Source: Mangifera indica
Lineage: Eukaryota > Streptophyta > Magnoliopsida > Sapindales > Anacardiaceae
Direction of reading: 5' to 3'
Assembly (NCBI RefSeq): GCF_011075055.1
Contig: NC_058138.1
Coordinates: 19,132,928 to 19,196,927, forward strand
DNA: 64,000 nt
Shown one piece after another: positions 35,385 to 47,454 of the stretch. Under the pieces are notes generated by a model. That model ran no database searches, was not told the origin of the DNA, and was given only the letters and a program-made list of their open reading frames with translations. Each line of letters opens with the position of its first letter. Position 1 is the stretch's first letter. The position numbers and the translations under genes are program-made.

Positions 35385-38300
35385 AAAGAGAAGTGACCTT
35401 ATGATCTCTTGGGTAACTCTGCAGAATTCTAAGAAACCGAAGGTCTCACTTTCTGAATGAAACTTTGGTAGGGGAGTCTTATAGAGAGCCAAATCAATAG
35501 GAGATCTGGGCTTATGTAGAAATAAATATATAACTTTTTTAATTTAAAAAAAAAAAACTTAGAAGAGTCCAAATCAGTACACCAATTTTATGGTAATTGG
35601 ACAAGCTAATAGAAGTTTCTATAATTCAAATGAAGCCCTAGACATAACCTTACTCTATCTCTCTCTTCTTTCTCTTTGAAGGATCCGAAGTCTTGAGCTA
35701 GCTGTAGAGACTAATATAGGACGCACTGAATCGAAAGCTACACCATCTTTGAATTGTGACATTTTCCAAACCAAAGACTTAGCGATATTTAGGTGGATAA
35801 ACATATAACTAACTGGCTTCAACTTATTGGTTAAAAATATTATTTACCAAAAGGCTATCATTATGACTATAGCTTTACATGCTTCGACGTCATCAAAATT
35901 GACTTGTAATTTTGTTCTTCCTTTAGAGAGTCGCATATATTTAAATAATATTTAATTAAAAATCATTCTTTCTTTACTACCAATTCTGGGAATATATTAG
36001 AATAGAAGCCTTGATCAAACATCTGTAATACACACACACACACACATATGTTACAACAGTTTAATTAAATTATTTATGCATGCAAAAGTGGACAAACAAT
36101 CCTTGCAGATGATACAGCTGAACCATTTTACCATTTTCTTCCCGGGAACTGTTGTGTATTTTGCCAAGTAACAGTTACAATTTCAGCCACTGGAGACGAA
36201 ATCCAGGGTCCTACTGGATTCTGTCGGCCATCAAAATCAATCTTTCTACCCTCAGTAACTGTTACCAATCAATGACTAAGAACTCACACCCATTGATATT
36301 TGATTTATACTTACATAATTTATTTTCATCTTTTTATTAGTTTCATTTTAATTTTAACTCATTTATGCATTATATGTCTATATTTTCTCGTCTCATCGGT
36401 TTGTAACTATAATAATTGTATAGAAGTAATATACATTCTTTAGATGTTTTTCGAATGAGCTATTTATTGTATAAGTTTTTAACAATAAAATTATGTATGT
36501 CTATTTTAAATACATAAATAGATATATATCTGATATGTGTTATTATTTGATTAGATAATTTTAAAATAGAATAATATATAATCACGTAATAACTTTTTAA
36601 AAGTGAGTATGTATAGTATTATTATTTTTTTTTAATGTGATCATCATATTTGGCTCCTCTCATCCCTGTTGATTGAAGTGACTTCATGATGATTAGCAAT
36701 GGCTGGGAGACAAATTAGATCAAAAAGCTATTTCATACGAACTTCATAAGAGCAATTAAGTTGATTCAATTTAAAACACGTTCCTGAAAACTCTTTATGT
36801 TTCTACAGTTATTCAAAAAAAGGCCTCATCCCTTTGGTAAAATAACGTAATATTCAGGATCAAACCCACTCAAGCAACAATATTTCACCACATCTCGATG
36901 TGGTAAAAACAGACACACCTTTTACAATACTCCAAATTTTATTTTTAATCAAATGTTTCTTCTGGCCCTTGAAGAAAAGGAGAGACATAACATAAAGAAA
37001 TTCTATGACCCATAATATTTGTTTACAAAGTCAATTTTCTGAAGCTTCAAATGAATATAAAAACATAACCATAAAGTATAGGAGAAAACACTTATTTATA
37101 TGCTGAATAAACAAAAGTTAGATTGGCAAAGTGGGAAAATTTTCCACGACTCTATCAATAAATTAAATAAAAATTATAATAAATCAGAGGCTGTATGTCT
37201 CTCAGTTCTAGCACTTACTTTGACTCCTCAATTTGCTAGCTCAAACCACTAATATTTTTTATATGACTACGACTAGCTAGGCTGATAATCAAAGCCTGGT
37301 TTGATGTAACAAAATAAGGAAAATAATTAATGAAGTTCATTATCGAGACAGGTCTAATCGGATATGAAATTAGCGTGCAGTATGTAGAAAATGATACCAA
37401 TTTTTGCATGGTTACACATACGTATTGATTGAGTTGGGTCCCAATTAATTATTAATCCTTTTGTTAATGAAGTTGACTTGAATATTGCAAACGTGTATTG
37501 GTGTCTAGCTGTGCCAGAAAGCAACTAGTTCTTAGTGATCTGTGCAAATCACGAGTAATCAAAGAATTTCACCATACAAGTACTGTTTATAATAATTTAA
37601 TACAAAAATCACAGCCACAAATAAAGAAATTTAAGAAAAAAATTATAAAATTTCTTGTAAATTCTGCGCCCTAATGTAAATGTAACTCGATATGCTTTTT
37701 TTTTTTTTTTTTTTCCAGTGAATACTCGCTGTAAAAATAAAAGTATAAAGGGCACGAGGAATATATATCATTTATCATACATCTCAAGGAGGATATCTCT
37801 GTAAACAAAGATTTGTTCATTGTCTATTTCATATTCTTATTCCCCGTTTGTTATCAACAAACATGAAATCATATCCATGGTCGTTGACCTGTCTACTTGG
37901 TAATAATTAATTTATTTCAAAGCTTCAATTGCTTGACAATTAAAGTATAATTAAATTCCAACTAGCTGCTTTTTAATTAGCAGCAAGTTTGAAAATTGTG
38001 AAAGCAATATAAGTGTACTGATTTTGTTTAGTTTAATTAAAAAGATTATAAGCTGGACCGCCAGCCCTTTTTCAACACTACTGTATTTTTTAATGTTTTT
38101 TTATATTGATTGTTTGTTAGCTACCGTAAAAATCAATTGAGAAGAAAAACGACAGAAATTGACTTGAAACAGGAAGAGAGATATGGAACTTAATGGGAAT
38201 TAAATAATTAATGGTGTAAATTACTTATCAATATAGAACAACCTGGCTCAGGAAATGAAACCCTTTATTTACTGGTAATTAATTAAATTAGCCGAGCTAG

Positions 38301-39777
38301 AAGGGATTTATCCAAATATTATGGTTTATGATGATGTTTTGCATTTTCGTGTAAGTTTTTGAAATTTTGCTCCTTAATGCCACTTTTTATAAATTGAAAT
38401 TGGTCGTTTGTTAATAGAAAAATGTTTCTCGTTAGACTATGGTGTGATTTGTAGCTTGAAACTATGAATGTAGTTAAAAAACAGTAGATTTTTACAGGGT
38501 AGGAAATTTAGGATATTTGTTTAAATTATTAAATTTTGTTTATGAACGTAATACTTTTTCAAATTGAGATTGGTTGTATTGTGGTCAAAAAATATTTTTG
38601 GTCAGTTTAGGGTTTGATTTGTGACTCAAAATCACAATTTTGGCTAGAAAATCATTGATTTTCTAGTCGATATGAGTGGAATAGCCAATAATAGTGATCG
38701 TGTTTATGGGGTATATCACATCTACTTTCATTATAAATCAAATAAGGGTGTATTTGGTAGGTGCTGCAACTATTAAGGGCAATTTATATTTTGTAGGCAC
38801 ATTGCCTACTGAGGGAAAATAATATGTTTCCACTATAAGTGAAATGATATTTTATATTTTTTAGTAATTTTTTTTAGCACGGCAATTAAATTTTCTAACA
38901 TATTTGTTTTTATATTTAAATTTAATAAAATTTTCATTTTTTATTTCTGAGATCAATGTCACAAGCATGAAAGAAGAGGGAGACAACACATGGTAAATTA
39001 CAAGGTTGGAATAGAGAGGTTCCACATAACACATCACTTTACAATGCAACTAATTGTATAAGGATATAAGGACACTATAGGCAAAGTTGGGGGAAAGTTG
39101 AGTGATAGTTAAAATGAAGCTTTTTTCATGAGACTTGCTTTGTACCTATTGATCTAGATATGGAGGGGCATCAATCTAGTGTAAACCTCATCCATTTCAT
39201 GATCCTTCAACAAATAAACCATGGAACCTGAGCTCAGAGTTTTGGTTTGACTAAATATATCAAATTGACATCTCTTTTAACTTGTTAGATTTCACTCTAG
39301 TGATAGGATTGAAATTAATTACTAAATCAATGTACTATTATATATGTTAATCTTAAGGGATAACAGTATGAAGGTGACATATTCTTTAGGATGTTGTCAC
39401 TGTAACTTTCAATTCAACATTGAATATTTTATTTGGTCGAGTATGCAAGATGTTCACTAGTTATAAGCACATAATAAACAACCTTATAAAGGGTCATTTA
39501 AGAACAATTTAATCTATAAATCAGAGTGGTTAATTCAGTCATATTAGAAATTCAACAATGATTAGAGACTCTCATTCAAGAGATGTCTTCTATAGAGAGA
39601 AATAAAATATATTTTTTATCAATGTTTGATTATATAATATATATGAATATATACAATGACTTTATGTAATTTTAATAGAACATTATTGATATATCCTCCT
39701 ATAACGATCTCAATTGTCCTTATCATTGTTAGCGACTACACTACCAAGATTGTCCAATAATAAATGTATGTTATATA
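35385..39777. other. MYB upstream region and long gene-poor interval
   Basis: The MYB promoter should lie in the first 1 kb; no TATA box was assigned. Elsewhere: a CA run near 36031-36045, a probable decayed family 2 MITE at about 36483-36625, and poly(T) at about 37697-37714. No protein gene in 4.4 kb. Confidence 0.4.
36483..36625. mobile_element. Decayed family 2 MITE
   Basis: Begins CAATAAAATTATGTATG and ends GTATGTATAGTATTATT, recognisable versions of the family 2 termini with many C-to-T and G-to-A changes. About 143 bp, so internally shortened. No clear target duplication. Confidence 0.5.
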
Positions 39778-39948
39778 GAGTAATACTATGTGTACCCACT
39801 TTAGATACACAAATATATACACACTCATATGTGTCATCATATGATTAGTTATTGTTTTATTTTTAATTCAAAATCATCCAATCACATGATTACACATATA
39901 AATATGTAGATATTTGTATACTCAAAATAAATACACATAGTTTTATTG
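39778..39948 (+). mobile_element. 171-bp MITE (family 2), copy 2
   Basis: Starts GAGTAATACTATGTGTA and ends TACACATAGTTTTATTG, flanked by perfect 10-bp duplications ATGTTATATA (39768-39777 and 39949-39958). Same length and orientation as the copy at 42577. Confidence 0.85.
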
Positions 39949-40207
39949 ATGTTATATATGGTTCCACGTCTAATGCATTGGACATTGACATTTAAGGCTG
40001 CTAAACCATAATTTAATTTTTCTTAAAAAATTTTTTAGGAGAAATTCAATGGACTAAGTGGAATCTTTTATTGTTCAGTCACTTCACAAGTTAGTTGCAA
40101 TAATTAACAAATAATTATGGCTTCAATGCTTCAATATAATCACTCTATTTACTTTCATTATTTATGCAGCTGCATGTATAAACATTTTTATATACATGTA
40201 CATAAAC

Positions 40208-41463
<1,256 letters not shown>

Positions 41464-41543
41464 ACGTGATATCAAATCCATACGTGTCGCATGATCCCTC
41501 ATTTACACCTTTATTTTTCTATCTTTTTTGTGGTCTCCACGTG
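41464..41543. promoter_or_regulatory. ABRE/G-box group
   Basis: ACGTG at about 41464, TACGTGTC at about 41481 and a perfect CACGTG at 41538-41543. This resembles an ABA-responsive promoter. The only candidate downstream is an 82-codon frame from 41790, which has no recognised relatives. Confidence 0.35.
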
Positions 41544-42576
41544 TGGCTTCTTCTCACTCGCGCTTGTTTCTTTTCCCTTAATAGTTTTATCTGCTAAGTT
41601 TCTAATTAGTGATAATTAATTAATTAATTAATTATAATGCACCATAAGCTTTTGCCTTTAAGGAAATAATCAGGATTCGCAACAATTAACACCTAACAGT
41701 ATAACTTATTTATATGTCCTTTTTGGTTGGTAAAATAGGGAGTTATAAATTAAATAAGATTGTTAACAATTGCTAACAACAGCCTTTCCATGCTTGAATT
41801 GAAAATGAGAGCATATGAAGCGAGTAGGAGGCTGATATTTGGAGTGCGAGTGGGGAGAAAATGGGTGTACAATGTGGAGAGTGGATCAGAAGAGAGCAGA
41901 GGAGAGCCAATCAATCAATCATCTCGTGCTTTCTCAGTTCAAAGTGATAGATGGGGCCACAAAGGAAAATGGGTATGTGATTCTTTGTTTTGTTTTCAAG
42001 TATTATCGTTTGAAGTAAACAAGCCTGGCGAATGATTAATTTGTATGAGAAATGTTGGAAAATGTCTTGTAACCTGAAGACTAAACATAGTTTGCAGTTG
42101 AATTTCATGAATATCCTCATGTTACTATAAGAGATGAGTGCCTCTGCCATCTTCTAACCTAATGTTTTTTAAATATCATAATTCCATTTTATAGATTACA
42201 CTAGACATTAAATTAAAAGAGTTACATTGCCTCAAAGGCTCAATCACATCTCCAGGCCCAGGTGGTGCTTTGGGCTACAGAAACCCCCTGGCCCCTGGTT
42301 CTTTTGTTTGACGACGTCAACCCAGTTGGCTACCTCTCTAATTTCTGCATAATGTAAACTTCTTTTGCACATAAGGGATTATCATATATCAAAACTTGCA
42401 CCATGCTATGTATCAGGAGGCTTATTGTTTCACCAATGTTATATTCTGATTCAGAACTTACAATTGATAGTTTTTTTTTTTTTTTTTGTGAATATCATGC
42501 AGAGATGATATGAGACACTGTCCTGCAATAAAAGAAAGGTCGATCTTAGTGATCGGCTTTGTTGATTTATAATAAA
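41544..42576. other. Intergenic with one weak small ORF
   Basis: Frame 41790-42035 (82 codons, Arg/Ser-rich, Trp-Gly-His-Lys motif) follows the ABRE group but has no family resemblance, so it is not called as a gene. The rest is AT-rich, with a poly(T) run at about 42471-42487. Confidence 0.35.
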
Positions 42577-42747
42577 GAGTAATACTATGTGTACCCACTT
42601 TAGGTACATAAATGTATACACACTCATATGTGTCATCATATGATTGGTTATTGTTTTATTCTTAATTTAAAATCATCCAATCACATGATGATACATATAA
42701 ATATGTATACATTTGTGTACCCAAAGTAGGTACACATAGTTTTATTG
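42577..42747 (+). mobile_element. 171-bp MITE (family 2), copy 3
   Basis: Starts GAGTAATACTATGTGTA and ends TACACATAGTTTTATTG, flanked by perfect 9-bp duplications TATAATAAA (42568-42576 and 42748-42756). It lies about 300 bases upstream of the SAMS TATA box. Confidence 0.87.
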
Positions 42748-42945
42748 TATAATAAAATTCATTAATTTTGAAATAACAGTAGAGACTGCCAAAAACCCAT
42801 TTCCTTAGTCGCAGAACTTGTTTATACCCTTGACCCAAATGGTCTATTTTCAAAATAAAAAGGTATATATTTCTGAAATTAGATAATATTTTTCAATAAA
42901 CTCAATTTCTTTATCTATTAGGGGCGGGTTTAAACCGGTTAATTA

Positions 42946-43050
42946 GGCCCAAAGTCCAACCCACTTGAAACAACGGCCCAACCCAACACCAAGATAATCG
43001 GATCATGACTCCTCCCAACTAATTCACCGTAATTTTTGTATCCTATAAAA
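42946..43050 (+). promoter_or_regulatory. SAMS core promoter: two site II motifs and a TATA box
   Basis: GGCCCA occurs at 42946-42951 and 42975-42980 (TGGGCC on the other strand), the site II element bound by TCP factors in highly expressed, growth-linked genes. TATAAAA lies at 43044-43050, giving a likely transcription start near 43075. Confidence 0.6.
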
Positions 43051-43119
43051 CCTTCGTTTCCATCCTCACTCATTTAGCAACTTTCAATTTCTCTTATTTT
43101 AATTCTCTTCGCTTGAGAG

Positions 43120-43741
43120 GTACGCTCCACGCATTTGGTTCTAGCTTTGTCTTCCTATTAATTTTTATTTGTAGAATTGACTCATATTTTTATGTTTTCT
43201 TTAATTCTTTGATCATGTTTTGTTGGGGTTTTAGAAATCTTGCTTCTTTTTTATGTTCACTATATTCTTGCATAGAATCCATTTGCTTTTCTTTTTGTCA
43301 TGTCTTACTAGCATAGTTTGGTTGCACATGGCTGTGACATTGATGCTTGATGTTATATATTTGTTCCTCATTAACTTATTTTTTAGAAAATTGAGATATG
43401 TCAAATCCTTAACAATAACCGTAGCGAGCCTTGTCAGCTTAATCTGAAATTTGTTTCCTTTCTTTGTATGGTGTTGTATTACTGAATTGGGTTCCGCTTC
43501 TATGAACTGGAATTAGGTATAGGTATTTTTAAACTTGTGAAAGGTACGAATCTTATGTGATTAGTTTTAACAAATAGACAGACAATTTGACTCTTCTACT
43601 TTGAGAACTAGTTTGATTTCGGATTTTTCCATCCTCATATGTTGTGACAGTTTATCTTATTTTGAGAATGATTGATTTTCCTTGAAACTTTAATTTTGTA
43701 AGTGTGGAGAATTGACTTTATCTGTGATGTTCTGTCTGAAG
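43120..43741 (+). other. Intron in the SAMS 5'UTR
   Basis: A GAG|GTACGC donor and a CTGAAG|TTAGTG acceptor bound a 622-base intron ending six bases before the start codon. A leader intron with an otherwise intronless coding region is typical of plant SAM synthetase genes. Confidence 0.7.
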
Positions 43742-43747
43742 TTAGTG

Positions 43748-44923
43748 ATGGAGACTTTTCTCTTCACCTCTGAATCTGTCAATGAAGGGCACCCTGATAA
43801 GCTTTGTGATCAAGTTTCTGATGCAATCCTAGATGCTTGTCTGGAAAAAGACCCTGAAAGTAAAGTTGCCTGTGAAACCTGTACCAAGACAAATATGGTT
43901 ATGGTCTTTGGTGAGATCACCACCAAGGCCAAGGTGGATTATGAGAAGATTGTTCGTGACACCTGCAGAGGTATTGGATTTGTATGTGCTGATGTTGGTC
44001 TTGATGCTGATAAGTGTAAGGTACTTGTTAATATTGAAGAACAGAGCCCTGAAATTGCTGAAGTTGTTCATGGCCACCTAAGCAAGAGGCCTGAGGAAAT
44101 TGGTGCTGGTGACCAAGGTCACATGTTTGGATATGCAACTGATGAAACACCCGAGCTAATGCCACTGACTCATGTTCTTGCTACCAAACTTGGAGTCAAA
44201 CTTACTGAGGTGAGAAAGAATAAAACTTGCCCATGGCTTAGGCCTGATGGGAAAACCCAAGTGACTGTTGAGTATCAGAATGAAGGTGGAGCCATGGTAC
44301 CACTGAGGGTGCATACTATCCTCATTTCAACTCAACATGACGAAACTGTTACCAATGAGCAGATTGCAGCGGACCTCAAGGAGCATGTGATTAAGCCTGT
44401 GATTCCAGCTCAATACCTTGATGACAAGACAATATTCCACCTTAACCCATCAGGTCGTTTTGTCATTGGTGGACCACACGGGGATGCAGGGCTTACTGGT
44501 AGGAAGATCATCATTGACACTTATGGTGGCTGGGGTGCTCATGGTGGTGGTGCCTTCTCAGGCAAGGATCCTACCAAGGTGGATCGCAGTGGTGCTTATG
44601 TAGTCAGGCAGGCTGCAAAGAGTGTGGTCGCATCGGGCCTTGCACGGCGTTGTATTGTGCAGGTTTCTTATGCAATTGGTGTGCCAGAGCCGTTGTCTGT
44701 GTTTGTGGACACTTATGGTACAGGAAAGATTCCAGATAAGGATATATTGGCTCTGATTAAGGAGAACTTTGATTTCAGGCCAGGGATGATCTCAATCAAT
44801 CTTGATCTGAAGAGGGGAGGTAACTTCAGGTATCAGAAGACTGCTGCCTACGGGCATTTTGGCCGTGATGACCCAGATTTCACATGGGAGACTGTGAAGC
44901 TTCTCAAGCCTGGCAACGCTTGA
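43748..44923 (+). CDS. SAMS: S-adenosylmethionine synthetase
   Basis: Single coding exon, 391 residues, normal for plant SAMS. It condenses methionine and ATP to S-adenosylmethionine, releasing phosphate and pyrophosphate, and feeds methylation, ethylene and polyamine synthesis. Signatures seen: GHPDK (residues 14-18, ATP site), [12 protein letters not shown] (119-130) and the P-loop-like [16 protein letters not shown] (267-282). The open frame continues 12 codons upstream, but the intron acceptor falls at 43741 and [10 protein letters not shown] is the conserved N-terminus, so translation starts at 43748. All active-site motifs are intact. The enzyme is cytosolic and forms dimers or tetramers in the family. 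Paralogue identity within the family was not resolved. Confidence 0.97.
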   Translation: METFLFTSESVNEGHPDKLCDQVSDAILDACLEKDPESKVACETCTKTNMVMVFGEITTKAKVDYEKIVRDTCRGIGFVCADVGLDADKCKVLVNIEEQSPEIAEVVHGHLSKRPEEIGAGDQGHMFGYATDETPELMPLTHVLATKLGVKLTEVRKNKTCPWLRPDGKTQVTVEYQNEGGAMVPLRVHTILISTQHDETVTNEQIAADLKEHVIKPVIPAQYLDDKTIFHLNPSGRFVIGGPHGDAGLTGRKIIIDTYGGWGAHGGGAFSGKDPTKVDRSGAYVVRQAAKSVVASGLARRCIVQVSYAIGVPEPLSVFVDTYGTGKIPDKDILALIKENFDFRPGMISINLDLKRGGNFRYQKTAAYGHFGRDDPDFTWETVKLLKPGNA

Positions 44924-45481
44924 GAAGCATTTACTTTTTTGGGGTTTAAATTCTATGACCTTTCTGGGCCGTAACTGAGTAATGATTAGTGGTTAGTTGC
45001 AGCTGAAGTTAAGGTTTATAAAGGCCACAGTGTATTAGGGATTTGTTAATCTTTTGCAATTAGTTCTTATCTTGGGAGAAATAACAGTTCCTGACATGCT
45101 AGTTCTCTTTTCCTTTGCTTATATATATTTTACATTTTATTTGAGAATATCATGTTATAATTATAACATGTCTATTTTGGTATTATATTCTGACTAGTTA
45201 TTTGCTGTTAATGCATTAATAATCATTGACCTTTAGACTTGAATCCATGGCCGATTGCAGGAAAAGCTATGTGGAATATTAAACATGCAATGCAATGGGC
45301 ATCATATTATGGCGAACCAAATTGGCCTTTTATTGTTGTATAAATCTGGTTGGGTGATGCCTACACAGTATTTGGATCAACAAGTTGGAGAAATTTCAAA
45401 ATTTAGGGCATCATGCCGCAGGGATGAGAGGATTTTTCTTTTAAATATTACTTAAAAACAAAAGAAAATGTTTTTTTATAT
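44924..45481 (+). other. SAMS 3'UTR and spacer
   Basis: About 200-250 bases of probable 3'UTR, then AT-rich spacer. A 66-codon frame at 45255-45455 has no recognised family. Confidence 0.4.
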
Positions 45482-45490
45482 TTTAATAAA

Positions 45491-46330
45491 GGCCAAAGGA
45501 CTATTTCCCACCTAAGGTATGCTACATTCTCAAGTTTCACTCTTTTAACTTTGATAATATCAAACACCTACTCATGAGTAGTTAAAATTAACGGTGGTAA
45601 GGGTAAAATCGTCATTTTCTCTATAATATTAAAAATAAACTAAAATAAAATCCATTTTTGCCCCCCATAAACTTTCAAAACTAAAATTTTTCTCCAGTCT
45701 AAGTTTTAAAAAATGGCAGTTTCACCATAGGGTTTTGTTTTGAAATCTCCGACGACATCTCTTGCTCTATTGCCGACGACCTCTCCCTCCCGAAGCATCC
45801 TCTCCCTTCAGTAGTCCCTCTCCTCCCATTTGGATATCGGATCGATGTCGGAGAAGCGATGGAAGATGAAGATGAAACTGTTGTCTTCGTTTGGGAAGAT
45901 GATCGTCTTCTCAGAAGAAGACCTTTGCGAAGACAACCGTCTTCCCAGAAGATGACCGTTTTTCCAAACGAAGACGACAACTTCGTCTTCGTTTTTCACC
46001 GCTTCTTTGACGTCGATCAGATGTTCAAATGAGAGGAGAGGGACCATTGGAGGGAAGGAATGCTTCGGGAGGGAGAGGCCGCTGATAATGGAGTCGGAGA
46101 TGACGCCAGAGATTTCAAAACAAAACCTTAAGATGAAACTACCGTTTTTTAAAACTTGGGCGGAGAGAAATTTTTAATTTTTAAAGTTTAGAATGACAAA
46201 AAGAGATAAAATTTTAAGAGATTAGAGTTTTGTTAATTTTAACTGCTCATAGATGAATATTTGATATTATCAAAATTAAAAGGAAACTTAAGAATACAGC
46301 ACGCCTTGGGAGGGAAATAGTCCTTTGGCC
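45491..46330. mobile_element. Mutator-like MITE, family 1 (840 bp)
   Basis: Starts GGCCAAAGGACTATTTCCCA and ends GGGAAATAGTCCTTTGGCC, flanked by perfect 9-bp duplications TTTAATAAA (45482-45490 and 46331-46339). Both termini carry the same AAGGAC variant. The core has CGTCTTC/GAAGACGA palindromic sequence and frames on both strands; none resembles a transposase. Confidence 0.9.
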
Positions 46331-46409
46331 TTTAATAAAATTATGTTAATTCATGGCTCATGTTGTTATCTATATTAACCGAGGACAGCGAAATTTAATA
46401 TTGTCTTTA

Positions 46410-47279
46410 GGCCAAACGACTATTTCCCACCCAAGGTTTAGCGTTTTCTCAAAAGTCCCCCCTTTAACTATGGAAACACCAAACACCCACCCATGGCCGG
46501 TTAGATTTAACTAAACCCTAACGGCTGAAAATTTTATCTCCTTTTGCCCCCCTAAACTTTAAAAACTGAAATTTTCCCCCCGCCTAAGTTTTAAAAAATG
46601 GCAGTTTCACCCTAGGGTTTGGTTTTGAAATCTTCGGCGACCTCTCCGGCTCCGTTGCCGACGGCCGCTCCCTCCGGAAGCAACCTCTCCTTCCGGCGAT
46701 CTCTTTCCTCCCATTTGGAGGTCCGATCGGCGCCCGGAGACGCCGTGGGAGACGAAGACTTCGTCGGGAAGACGAAGTTCTTCGTCTTCCCAGAAGAAGA
46801 CCTCTGGGAAGACGACCGTCTTCCCAGACGAGGACGACGGCGTCGGCTTCGTCTGGGAAGACGAAGAACTTCGTCTTCCCGACGAAATCTTCGTCTCCCA
46901 CGGCTTCTCCGGGCACCGATCGGACCTCCAAATGGGAGGAAAGAGATCGTCGGAAGGAGAGGTTGCTTCCGGAGGGAGCGGCCGTCGGCAACGGAGCCGG
47001 AGAGGTCGCCGGAGATTTCAAAACCAAACTCTAGGGTGAAACTGTGATTTTTTAAAACTTAGGGTGGGGGAAAATTTGAGTTTTTAAAGTTTAGGGGGGC
47101 AAAATTAGATTCTATTTTAGTTTATTTTTAATATTATAGCCAAAATGACGATTTTACCCCTACCACCGTTAGGGTTTGGTTAAATCTAACCGGCCATGGG
47201 TGGGTGTTTGGTGTTTCCATAGTTAAAGGGGGGACTTTTGAGAAAACGCTAAACCTTGGGTGGGAAATAGTGTTTGGCC
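46410..47279. mobile_element. Mutator-like foldback MITE, family 1 (870 bp)
   Basis: Starts GGCCAAACGACTATTTCCCA and ends GGGAAATAGTGTTTGGCC, flanked by perfect 9-bp duplications TTGTCTTTA (46401-46409 and 47280-47288). Nearly the whole element is one inverted repeat: frames on the plus strand (46619-47047) and minus strand (47027-46584) encode the same roughly 70-residue sequence with a few changes, meeting at a centre near 46830. It is the GC-richest copy. It ends 175 bases upstream of the next gene's start codon. Confidence 0.92.
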
Positions 47280-47454
47280 TTGTCTTTACGTAAAATTTGA
47301 TAAGATTAGGTTGCTTCTTTCATACCAAAAAATCAAAGCTTTGGCGGGCTATCTGGAATAGAGCGGGTAAAGAAAAAGAGTGAATCGATCAGTAGATTTA
47401 CGGTAGCTTCAACCCTTGAGCGAGTTTTCTGTGGGTTAATTTAGAGTGAGCAAC

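Noticed and set aside
46584..47047. 142- and 147-codon ORFs on opposite strands
   Set aside because: Mirror images in the foldback MITE, not host genes; reported as an element property instead.
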